Below are positions 24,927 through 33,273 of a stretch of DNA of 64,000 nucleotides, one piece after another (positions within the stretch are counted from its first letter, which is position 1; every line of letters starts with the position of its first letter). The position numbers and the translations under genes were made by a program. The stretch spans positions 372,001 through 436,000 of the forward strand of contig VLTN01000011.1 of assembly GCA_008330645.1 (NCBI GenBank), written 5' to 3'. This DNA is from Cafeteria roenbergensis (Eukaryota; Sar; Bigyra; Bicosoecida; Cafeteriaceae). The notes below the pieces were generated by a model that saw only the letters and a list, made by a program, of their open reading frames with translations, was not told the origin of the DNA and made no database searches.

Positions 24927-27032
24927 TCATGCCTTTGCTGAGCGGCCCCGGAGCCACCCCTCGAAGCCCGAGCGCGGCACGGCCAAGGCTTGCGCCGCAG
25001 GCGTGGCAGCGGTGGTCACGTCCCACGCAAGGCGAGCCATCATGCTGTCCTTGGGCGTGCTTGCGAGGCGGGCCAAGGAGCAGGCGTGCTCCACCAGCAC
25101 CGAGAGCCTCCTGGGTGCGACGGCGGGCGCCAGGTCGTCAGGGGGCGCGCTTGGCTTGCGTCCTTGCAGTGTTCCGCCTGCGCTGATGATTTCGCCTCGT
25201 CCAGTCGACGCGATCCCGCGCCCTTGCATCCACTTGGGCAGCGGCAGCGCCACCGCCTCAAGCTCGGCGTGCGCGCCAGAGGGCCGCTTCTTCGCCAACA
25301 GGTCCCGTAGCGACCACCGCAGCCGCGGGGCGCGAGCGTCGGTCGCGGCCTCCGCAGCGGCGACCGTCGCCTCAGCGAGCAGCGCAGGCCAGCGCCCGAG
25401 ACACATCTCCGCAGCGCCCGACCCCCAGGACCGCATCGGTGTCGCCCCAGCCGGCAGCGCCGCGTCACGGCCCCGCTTCCCGGCGCGGCAGCTCGCGTGA
25501 GCCGACCCCGTCGCCCCCTCCCCCTCCGCCTCCGCCTCCGCCTCCGCCTCCGCCTCCGCCTCCGCCTCCGCCTCCGCCTCCGCCTCCGCCTCCGCCTCCG
25601 CCTCCGCCTCCGCCTCCGCCTCCGCCTCCGCCTCCGCCTCCGCCTCCGCCTCCGCAGAGGCGGAGCCCCCCTCGGGCTGCTCGCGAGTGCCCGTGGGCTG
25701 CCAGCCAGTCATGGCGACGCCCCCGACCGCGTCACAATAGGCCTCAACGGCGGCACTGCCAGCGCTGTCGTGACGCACCCAGCCGCGGCCCTCCCTGCCC
25801 CCGGACTCCGAGTCGCCACCCGAGCCGGCCTCGTCGGTATCAAGGGCCCATCGCGCCGCAGCCGCCAGCGACGGCTGGACCCCATCCGCGGGCCCGTCGC
25901 CCGCCGCCACAGCTGCAGAACTCGGCACCGCTGCGCCCCGCGCGGCCGAGCGCAGACAGGCGCTCGCAGCGTCCACCCTGCCGCTCAGTGCGCGGGACAG
26001 TGCCGAACGCGCCGCCGCCCGCCCGCCCGGAACACTCACCACCACCCCGCAGAGCGGGATCCGGCCGACCACGGCACCGAGCGCCGCTCCCTGCAGCCCC
26101 ACCAGCCGCCACCGGCACACCTTGTCTGAGCAGCTCAGGCTGCGACACCGCCGCCCCGCCGGCAAGTCGCTGCGGCCGGCCTTAGTCCGCACCAGCCCGC
26201 CCTGCTGCCGCAGCCTGCCCTCGCCGCACATCGGGTCGCTCGGTAGACCGGCGAAACCGCAGGCAGCGCTGCGACGCGAAACCGCGGCTCTCGCCGAGGC
26301 GGCCTCTGTCGGAGACGCGAGCTCCACAGCCGGCTTTGCGCCGCTCCAGCCCGCGCGAGGGGCGGCGGCCCGCGGGGACAGCGTCGCCTCAGCAGTCGCC
26401 CCCATCTCAGCAGCCGCCCCCGCCTCAGCCGCTCCTCTCTCAGCGGCCGCCCCCGCTTCAGCAGCCGGCCCCGCATCGTCAGTCGCGCCTTCCGTCTGCC
26501 TGTGTCGTTTGGCGGCAGGGTTGGCTCCCTCCGCTGCACGGCATGGGCCGTCTGCGCCGTCTGGGGCCGCGACGGCAGCGTCCCCGCACGGGGCTTTGCT
26601 GACCCACAAAACGGCGCGCGCTCCAGCGCGCAATTGCAGCGGCGCTGCGGCTCCAACGGGAGCCGGCTCCAGAACAACTCCCCGGCGCCCGCCACCGACC
26701 CCTTTGGCGCCAAGCAGCCACGCTGCTTCCAGGGCCAGTAGCCTCACGAAGGCCCGCCGGGCCAAAACCTCAGCGTGGCAGTCCGCCACCGCGGCGCCGT
26801 CTCCGCTGCGGCACTGGTCCGGCCCAAGACAACGAGTGCCCAGCCCAACGGCGACTGGGGCTGCGGAACCGTCGGGGTATGCGATGGCAATGCACGCTGC
26901 CACGGTGTACTCCCCCGGCCCAACCTTGGCAGCGGCCATCGCTGGCGGCACTCCTTGTTTCGCAGCCGCCACTGCGGCGCAAGCCAGCTCCGGCCACCTG
27001 CCCGAGCGCGGGGGTGTGCCCGGGGCTAGCAT
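24927..27032 (-). CDS. tRNA-specific adenosine deaminase, ADAT1 type, with (Ala-Glu)22 tract
   Basis: A single exon of 701 residues starts MLAPGTPPRSGRWPEL. ADAT1 deaminates adenosine 37 of eukaryotic tRNA-Ala to inosine. The zinc and catalytic set is complete: H86-A-E88 in ADCHAEVLARRAF, C149 in KAPCGDAA, and C301 in SCSDKVCRWRLVGLQG, the hallmark of the ADAT1/ADAR deaminase fold. RTKAGRSDLP, just before the last Cys, fits the family. The length exceeds human ADAT1 (about 500) because of two insertions: roughly 90 low-complexity Ala/Glu/Gly residues between C149 and C301, and residues about 420-520, which include a perfect run of 22 Ala-Glu dipeptides. The usual C-terminal region follows (WSLRDLLAKKRPSG). 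The frame is open upstream to 29096, but that overlaps the membrane-protein gene on the other strand and shows no conservation. The gene is divergent from the gene at 27339. Confidence 0.88.
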   Translation of the reverse strand: MLAPGTPPRSGRWPELACAAVAAAKQGVPPAMAAAKVGPGEYTVAACIAIAYPDGSAAPVAVGLGTRCLGPDQCRSGDGAAVADCHAEVLARRAFVRLLALEAAWLLGAKGVGGGRRGVVLEPAPVGAAAPLQLRAGARAVLWVSKAPCGDAAVAAPDGADGPCRAAEGANPAAKRHRQTEGATDDAGPAAEAGAAAERGAAEAGAAAEMGATAEATLSPRAAAPRAGWSGAKPAVELASPTEAASARAAVSRRSAACGFAGLPSDPMCGEGRLRQQGGLVRTKAGRSDLPAGRRCRSLSCSDKVCRWRLVGLQGAALGAVVGRIPLCGVVVSVPGGRAAARSALSRALSGRVDAASACLRSAARGAAVPSSAAVAAGDGPADGVQPSLAAAARWALDTDEAGSGGDSESGGREGRGWVRHDSAGSAAVEAYCDAVGGVAMTGWQPTGTREQPEGGSASAEAEAEAEAEAEAEAEAEAEAEAEAEAEAEAEAEAEAEAEAEAEGEGATGSAHASCRAGKRGRDAALPAGATPMRSWGSGAAEMCLGRWPALLAEATVAAAEAATDARAPRLRWSLRDLLAKKRPSGAHAELEAVALPLPKWMQGRGIASTGRGEIISAGGTLQGRKPSAPPDDLAPAVAPRRLSVLVEHACSLARLASTPKDSMMARLAWDVTTAATPAAQALAVPRSGFEGWLRGRSAKA
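25524..25655 (-). repeat. Perfect hexamer repeat, 22 copies, coding (Ala-Glu)22
   Basis: The hexamer ctccgc (plus strand) is repeated 22 times without interruption over 132 bp inside the ADAT1-type gene, giving alternating Ala and Glu on the minus strand. Lack of any synonymous change suggests recent expansion and likely length variation between strains. Confidence 0.95.
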
Positions 27033-27338
27033 GGCGCGAGTCGAGCGCGCCCCCCGCCCCGGCCAGACTCCAACACTGGCCCGGGGAAGTGCGGAGCGAC
27101 GGGCCGCGCAGACGGTGCGGCGGCCTCGCTCTGCTGCTGTTGCACCCCCGAGGCACACTCGCCAGCTCCGGCGCTCACTGCCCCAGCCTGCCCTCCCCCC
27201 AGGCGCGCCCCCCGCACCAGGGCGCTGTGCGCCGAGCGGCTTGATCGCGAGTGGGCGAGCTGCGGAAGCCGGACTTGGGGTGCTCTCGCCTCGCGGTTGG
27301 CGAGCCGGGCTGGGTCGGTCGCTGCAAGTTGCGGCGCA
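27033..27338. other. Divergent intergenic region
   Basis: These 306 bp lie between the starts of the ADAT1-type gene (minus) and the membrane-protein gene (plus). They probably act as a shared promoter. The membrane-protein frame is open back to an ATG at 27297. No convincing motif is seen. Confidence 0.5.
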
Positions 27339-30300
27339 ATGCACTACTCCCGCCTGCCGTCCGGGGCAGACTCGCCCATGGAAACCAGCCACTTGCCGTC
27401 TGCGAGCCCTTTGCCCAGCGGAGAGACGAGCAAGCCGGCAATCGTGACGCTCTCCCGCGAGAACCGGCGCGCCCTGAGTGTGTTCATGTGGTCGGCGCTG
27501 CTCGTCGTGGGCTCCACCGTGCTTCTGGTCATCCTTCAGGCCTATGATGTGGGAGAGATCACGTACCCGGTCCTGAGCTACTATGCCGGGTACCTCCAGT
27601 CGGGCGGGGGCGAGCGCAAGGCGTTCTTCGGGCAGGCGACGGGGCCTGTTCCAGTTCCGGGCCTCGAAGCCCAGTGCGGCAGCAGCAGCGGCATCGGGCC
27701 AGGCTCGGAATCCTACCCCGCCCCTCCCGCCGGTTTGCTGCGCCGCGCTGCCGCCAGCCGCGTCATTTCGGGGCTGGCGGTGGACGACGGCGACAGCGTC
27801 TACTCGGTGACAGCAACCAGCCTGACGCTGCTGCCGGGTGGGGAGAGCGCCGCGGCAGACAGCCTGGGGACCGAGCTGTTCCTCACGCGTCACGGCGACG
27901 AGGAGGAGTCGTCTCTGCTCGCCCAGGTGCAGCTGGTTCGCGCACGGCCCGCCGACGACAGCGCCGCAGCGGACCTGCGGCAGACCGGCAGAGCTGGCAG
28001 AGCTGGGATGCCCTTCGCCGACTCGAGCAGGGGCGAGGCAGCGGCGGCCTCCCGCGAGCCCTTCCTCGCGCTCGCGCAGCTGGGCATGGAGGCGTCGTCC
28101 AAGGCGCCTCTGGTCGCGATTCGGGGGTCGGTGCTGAGCGCCCCAACGGGGGGGGCCGCCAGCAGCGCGGCGCCGCCGTCCGAGGCGGTCAGTATGCTCG
28201 CCCTGCTCTCCGCTGACCACGACACTGGGGCGCTGCGCTGCGTGGACAGCATCGACTTCGTGGCGGCGCAGCGGTCCGCCTCCAAGGCCGTGCCCGCCGC
28301 GGAGTGCGTGGGGCCCAGCTCGGAGGATCCGGGACCGATGAACGACGTAGCGGACCCGGAGGACCCCACCTGGTTCCGCCCCGTCGCCATGGCCGTGGGG
28401 GGCTGCGTGCACCCAGGGAGCGCGCTCAACACGACCTGCCCGGCGGCAGAGCCAATCTCCCGCCGCGCCTCCGACCTGTGCGCGGGGCAGGCGGCGGCGC
28501 GGGACCAGAGCCTGCCCTTCAGCTGGGTGGACGCGTACGTGGGGGGGCCGCGCGACAACCAAATGGAAATCGTCCGGGTGCGGATCGTGGTGCGCCGCTC
28601 CAGCTGCGACGCCCGCTGGACTGCCGTGAGACTGCTGCAGGACTGGGTGGTCCCGCACGCCGCCCCGGCCGTGCCGCTCTTCTGGCCGCTGCCTGTCGCG
28701 GCCGCCTCCACCGTGGCGCTGTTCGCCAACGCCTCGATGCTCTTCGCCTCCTACCCGCTCCTCGACCCCATCGGGACGGACGGCGCGGCGGCGCCCGCCG
28801 TCCACGGCCACCGCCCTGTCCCCATGCAAATCATCGGTCTCAACACGACCGGCCGCTTGGCGTGGCAGCTCACAACGACGCTGCCCAATGTAACGGGGCT
28901 GGCTAGCAACTTGGCTGTGGACGAGGGCGGCTCGCTCTGGGTCGTGGCAACTTCGACTGTTCACGGCAGCGCCAACGCCACAGGCCGCGACCGCCTCGGC
29001 ACGGGGACCAGCCACTGGCCCGCCCTGCATCCGCCGCCCCGCCGCCCCCCACCAGCTTGCAACAGCAGCAGCTCCGGCGCCGCCTGCAGAGCGCACTTAG
29101 CCGAGGCTGAGGCCGGAGGCAGCCGGGGCGGCCTGCCATATGAGACTCTGTACTCGCTGGTGAGCATCAGCCCGGCGGACGGCACGCTTCGGCGCATGGA
29201 CAGCGTGCGCCAGCTCCAGGCCAAGCGGCGCACGCCCACGCTGATGGGCCCGCTGATGCAGCTGGCGGTGAGCGCCAACTTTGTGACGTTTTGCGAGCAG
29301 CTGTGGGTAGGCTTTGCGAACATGACGGAGGTTCATGGCATGTGGGAGCAGTCGCAGCGGCTGCCCCTCACCGCGGGCATCGGGTGGGGGGCGTTCTCGC
29401 TCGACGACGGAAGCGGGATTGGCAGCGAGGGCAAGGCTGGCTCTGGCCGGCAGCTCGCGTGCGTGGGAGACATGATCGCGACTGACAAGGCGATCTTCGC
29501 CACCGTGGCAGAGTCGGCCGAGGGCCCCTGGCTGGCGGATGATGCACAGCGGGGGGGGGCGGTTCAGCTGGACGCCGGGTGGTCCCTGCCCTCCGTCGAG
29601 GCGGAGCGGCCTGCCGGCAGCAGCCCCGGCCCCGCCGGCGTCCAGGGCGCTGTGCTCAACCTGTTCGCCATGGCCTCCGTCACCGCGCGGGGCCGTGTGG
29701 TCTGGAGCTCCAAGTCGGCAGCCAGCACGGACCTGCTGCCGGCTGAGCTGGGAACCCTACAATTTCCCGGGCCGTGGGAGCCCCGCGCCGACGGCTCCAC
29801 CATGTCCTCGCCTGCGCCGCTGGGCCCGGGAGACGAGACGTGGGCGTTCTTCGGGACCTCGGCCAGGGTATCCTCCGCCCTGGGAACGGGCCGGCGGCTG
29901 GTGTCGCAGCGCGACAGCCCCATGTTCGTGCACACACCCGCGGTGCCGTGGACAAACGAGTCCGTGGACACGGCTGAGACGGTGCAGCGGTGCAGCTCCC
30001 TGCTGCCGCCCAGCCTCGTCGAGGGCTACACGTTCCTCACTGTGGGCATGCTGCTCTCCATGATGGCGCGCTGCCTGCGGGGCTGGTGCTGGGCCACCGT
30101 CTTCCGCGTGCACGCGCAGGGAGCAGGGGGCGCGCTGCCGGACGACACCTCCCTGCGCCTGGTCAAGTTCGCGCCGCACAAGTGCATGTGCCTCGACTGC
30201 CGCCTGGGCCAGCTCGAGAAGCACTGCCGCGTCCGGTGCTGCGCCGTGCGCTGCCGGCAGCCCTGCGGGCTTGACCCGTTCGTGATGCACCCCCACGACC

Positions 30301-33002
30301 TGGCACGCCACTTTGACGTCCTCAACATCCGCACCGAAAACCTGCCCCCGGGCAGCCTCCGCTACCGCCAAGGCCTGGCCATCGTGGAGCCGTCGCTCTT
30401 CAAGGGGCACCTCGTCACTCGCTCCGGCGCCAAGGTCCACGTCCGCCCCCGGCCCACCTGCCGCGCCAGCTGCACGCCCAGAGAGGTGCTTGCGGTGCAG
30501 GCGGGGTCCGGGGAGCTCTTCCGCGCGGTGCGCACGGCCGGGTTCAACGCGTGCTGCATCGACTGCCGCTTCGCGCTCGACCGCTCGGCCATGACCCCGA
30601 GCCGCGGCCCCCGGACTGACGCCACGCAGTGGCAGCTCATCACCATGTTCCACGCCACGCTTGTGGCAGTCATCCTCGTCTGGACCACGTCCCAGGCCGC
30701 TGCCGGCACGGCGGCCTTCCAGGCCGAGCTGGCCTCCCCCGCAACCTTCTTCTTCGAGTACCTTGTCAACGCGCCCGCCAACCCGTCGGCCGGGTGCCAG
30801 AATGCGCTCGAGGCGGCCTGTTTCTGCTCCACGACCCACAGCTTGATGCGAGCCGAGGCTCCCTCGCCGCACGGCGGCTCCGGCCAGCTCAACACGGCGG
30901 GGTTCCCCATGCACCCGTACGAAGCCATGGCGCGGCTCGGGGCCGTGCGCGGGCGCTGCCCTTGCGCGTCGTCCAACGCCTGCACCAAGGCTTGCGACGT
31001 GATGCTGGCAGACACGGGGAACTGCGCCGCGCAGGCGTTTCCCTACGTCTGCCAGTGCGCGTCGGCGCCTGGGAAGGACGCGCCGACGGACTGCAGCGCG
31101 ACGGGAATGGAGGTGATGACGACCAACCAGCTGCCGAGCGACGCGCCCCTGCAGCGAGGGCTCGTGGCCTGCTCGAACTGGTACTCGGGCACGTCGGCTC
31201 TGCTCGTGGCCGCCAGCGCCACGGTGTGCCTCGTCGTGGTGGGGCTGCTGGCCGCGCAGCTGGACACGACAATGAACGGGCCGGCAGGCAAGCGCGCCGC
31301 CCACTCCGAGGGCAAGCTGGTTGAGCCGGAGAGCGACCGCTCAGAGGGCGCGGGGCGGGACGCGGCCGGCAGGCCGGCGCACTCCACCTCCGGCTCCTTC
31401 GGGGGGCTCTCTGGCGAGGAGGCGCACTCTTCGGGACGGCCCGGGCGGAAGTTCCGCCCGCGGGTGCGCTCCAGCTCCTCGGACAGCCTGGGGCTGAGGG
31501 GCGGCCACCGACCGTCCAACTCAGGGGCAAAGTGGGGCGGCGTCCGGGACGAGGTGATTGTTCACGGGGGTCGGCGCGGAGCCTCGCCCGCGGAGCAGGA
31601 GGTCTGGGACAGGACGGCTGGCGTGGTGGAGCTGGGCACGAGGGCGCCCGCGGACGAGGAGGACGAGCGGGAGGTGGCGAGAGCTGGGAGCAGTGCCCCC
31701 GCGGCCAGCGTCGGGGTCGCCGGCGAGCGGCGCCGCCACGGGTCGCACTCGTCTGACAGCCGTCGAGCAGCGGCCGCGGCTGCAAGCCAGACCGTGCGGG
31801 CCGAGCAGACCGGTTGGAGCCACAAGTGGGACACCTCGGTGCACGGCACGGTGCAGTCCTCCGACCGGAGCAGCGGCGAGAGCTCGGACGCGGGGGTGGC
31901 TAGGGAGCTGGCGGAGGCTCGGCGGCTGGAGGGCCGCGAGCCGGCCTTCGTGGCAGCGCGGCGGCTGGAGCTTCAGTCCAGCCTGCTGCTCAACTTGCCG
32001 CAGATCACCCTCAAGACGAGGCTGGCGAGGCTTGCCCAACGCCAGCAGTCCTCCACCACAATCGACGTGTTTGACCACCGGGACGTGGAGGCGCTGGAGC
32101 AGCACGACACGGACGATGCCGAGGCGGGCGGAACCGCCGCCACGGCCAAGATGGAGGGGTCCACGCTGGCGGGGATCACGCTCAGGGACGAGGAGGACGC
32201 CATGGTCAAGGCCGTCGCCCGCGACGAGGGCTCCTTCACGCGGTTCGCGGTGGCCACGGTCGTCCTTCTGTCGGGCTCGAGCCTGCTCGCCGCCGCGGCG
32301 GTGCAGCTCTACCAGGCGCTGGCCGTGGGGCGGCACTGCACGCAAGAGGGCAACCTGGCGGACACCCCGGTGGCCACGAGCGTGGAGGCCTCCCAGTCGG
32401 CCCTGCTCAAGTTCATCCCGGCTTGCTCGTTTTCGTCCGAGTGGCGGGACCGCGACCCCGAGGGCCGGGTCACGAGGCTGGGCACCGTAGGCTTCTACGC
32501 CGTGGCCATTGCGCTCATCGTGCTGCTGCTGGATCCGCTGACCATGGTGCTCCAGCTGTGCTGCCGCCTCCGCAACGCGTGGCTCCTGCACCCTCGGCGG
32601 CTGGCCGTGCTCCTTTCGAGGCGGGAGCCGATGGGGGAGTGTGCCTTTTGCCTCCGTGTTCTCGGCCTGCCCGTCTCGCTCCTTGGATCCGCAGTGCGGC
32701 TGCTGCTCCTGCCGGTCACGCTCCTGTGCTGCCCCGGATCGCGAAGCACGGTCGGGGCCAGCGGGCTGCCCAAGGCCATGTGGGGCGGTGACGTGGTTCT
32801 GTGCTGCTCGCCGCAGTGGGCGTGCGCGGCGTGGTGCTACGTGCCGCAGCACCCCTGCATCTGCGGCTGCGGCTGCTGTACCGCCATCTGCTGCTTCGAG
32901 CCTGGAAAGAGGCTGCGAAACCGCAAGATGCCCGCAGAGGCGCGCCGCCGGCTCGTCGCGAGAAAGCTGGCCAAGCAGCTGGCCACCTCCACTGTGGTGT
33001 GA
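27339..33002 (+). CDS. Very large Cys-rich multi-pass membrane protein, unknown family
   Basis: A single exon of 1,887 residues from MHYSRLPSGADSP; an ATG at 27297 would add 14. A signal-anchor helix at about residues 46-68 (SALLVVGSTVLLVILQAYDV) precedes a domain of roughly 820 residues with beta-rich, sugar-attachment-type (N-x-S/T) sequence, probably lumenal or extracellular. Further hydrophobic segments lie near 893-914, 1098-1121, 1285-1308, 1637-1658, 1717-1740 and perhaps 1774-1799. Between them are a Cys-rich block (CMCLDCRLGQ, CCAVRCRQPC, ACCIDCRF; about 940-1090), a second Cys-rich loop (1140-1270), and a Ser/Gly/acidic region without membrane segments (1310-1635), likely cytosolic. 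The tail has an extreme Cys cluster (CICGCGCCTAICCF, 32855-32900), then a basic end. I do not recognise the family. A surface receptor or structural membrane protein is possible; the clustered Cys beside membrane segments might be lipid-modified. Confidence 0.8.
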   Translation: MHYSRLPSGADSPMETSHLPSASPLPSGETSKPAIVTLSRENRRALSVFMWSALLVVGSTVLLVILQAYDVGEITYPVLSYYAGYLQSGGGERKAFFGQATGPVPVPGLEAQCGSSSGIGPGSESYPAPPAGLLRRAAASRVISGLAVDDGDSVYSVTATSLTLLPGGESAAADSLGTELFLTRHGDEEESSLLAQVQLVRARPADDSAAADLRQTGRAGRAGMPFADSSRGEAAAASREPFLALAQLGMEASSKAPLVAIRGSVLSAPTGGAASSAAPPSEAVSMLALLSADHDTGALRCVDSIDFVAAQRSASKAVPAAECVGPSSEDPGPMNDVADPEDPTWFRPVAMAVGGCVHPGSALNTTCPAAEPISRRASDLCAGQAAARDQSLPFSWVDAYVGGPRDNQMEIVRVRIVVRRSSCDARWTAVRLLQDWVVPHAAPAVPLFWPLPVAAASTVALFANASMLFASYPLLDPIGTDGAAAPAVHGHRPVPMQIIGLNTTGRLAWQLTTTLPNVTGLASNLAVDEGGSLWVVATSTVHGSANATGRDRLGTGTSHWPALHPPPRRPPPACNSSSSGAACRAHLAEAEAGGSRGGLPYETLYSLVSISPADGTLRRMDSVRQLQAKRRTPTLMGPLMQLAVSANFVTFCEQLWVGFANMTEVHGMWEQSQRLPLTAGIGWGAFSLDDGSGIGSEGKAGSGRQLACVGDMIATDKAIFATVAESAEGPWLADDAQRGGAVQLDAGWSLPSVEAERPAGSSPGPAGVQGAVLNLFAMASVTARGRVVWSSKSAASTDLLPAELGTLQFPGPWEPRADGSTMSSPAPLGPGDETWAFFGTSARVSSALGTGRRLVSQRDSPMFVHTPAVPWTNESVDTAETVQRCSSLLPPSLVEGYTFLTVGMLLSMMARCLRGWCWATVFRVHAQGAGGALPDDTSLRLVKFAPHKCMCLDCRLGQLEKHCRVRCCAVRCRQPCGLDPFVMHPHDLARHFDVLNIRTENLPPGSLRYRQGLAIVEPSLFKGHLVTRSGAKVHVRPRPTCRASCTPREVLAVQAGSGELFRAVRTAGFNACCIDCRFALDRSAMTPSRGPRTDATQWQLITMFHATLVAVILVWTTSQAAAGTAAFQAELASPATFFFEYLVNAPANPSAGCQNALEAACFCSTTHSLMRAEAPSPHGGSGQLNTAGFPMHPYEAMARLGAVRGRCPCASSNACTKACDVMLADTGNCAAQAFPYVCQCASAPGKDAPTDCSATGMEVMTTNQLPSDAPLQRGLVACSNWYSGTSALLVAASATVCLVVVGLLAAQLDTTMNGPAGKRAAHSEGKLVEPESDRSEGAGRDAAGRPAHSTSGSFGGLSGEEAHSSGRPGRKFRPRVRSSSSDSLGLRGGHRPSNSGAKWGGVRDEVIVHGGRRGASPAEQEVWDRTAGVVELGTRAPADEEDEREVARAGSSAPAASVGVAGERRRHGSHSSDSRRAAAAAASQTVRAEQTGWSHKWDTSVHGTVQSSDRSSGESSDAGVARELAEARRLEGREPAFVAARRLELQSSLLLNLPQITLKTRLARLAQRQQSSTTIDVFDHRDVEALEQHDTDDAEAGGTAATAKMEGSTLAGITLRDEEDAMVKAVARDEGSFTRFAVATVVLLSGSSLLAAAAVQLYQALAVGRHCTQEGNLADTPVATSVEASQSALLKFIPACSFSSEWRDRDPEGRVTRLGTVGFYAVAIALIVLLLDPLTMVLQLCCRLRNAWLLHPRRLAVLLSRREPMGECAFCLRVLGLPVSLLGSAVRLLLLPVTLLCCPGSRSTVGASGLPKAMWGGDVVLCCSPQWACAAWCYVPQHPCICGCGCCTAICCFEPGKRLRNRKMPAEARRRLVARKLAKQLATSTVV

Positions 33003-33273
33003 GTGATTCTGAGCGCGCGCGCGGGGGTGGGACTTTGAGCACTGCTGGGAGCACAAGCGACTGACGGCCGGGCCGACTGCATCGATTGCACACTGTGAAA
33101 CGGATTGGAAGGCCGCGCTCCCCTGGCCGTGGCGGCACGGGCCACGGCTGGTCGGGGCGGGCGGGCCCGCGCGTCTATGCACTCAATCTCAAGCTCGCTC
33201 CCTGTTCCAGCGCGCGCACGTGGCGACTGCGTTGCCCATGCGGTTGCACGTCCGCTGCTCCTCGCCGGGCGCA

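Noticed and set aside
25524-25655. Hexamer array considered as CRISPR-like or telomere-like repeat
   Set aside because: It has no spacers, is in frame inside a recognisable gene, and does not match known telomere units.
27033-29096. 688-residue upstream extension of the deaminase frame
   Set aside because: It runs through the membrane-protein gene on the other strand and has no conserved features; the ATG at 27032 gives a normal N-terminus before the deaminase motifs.
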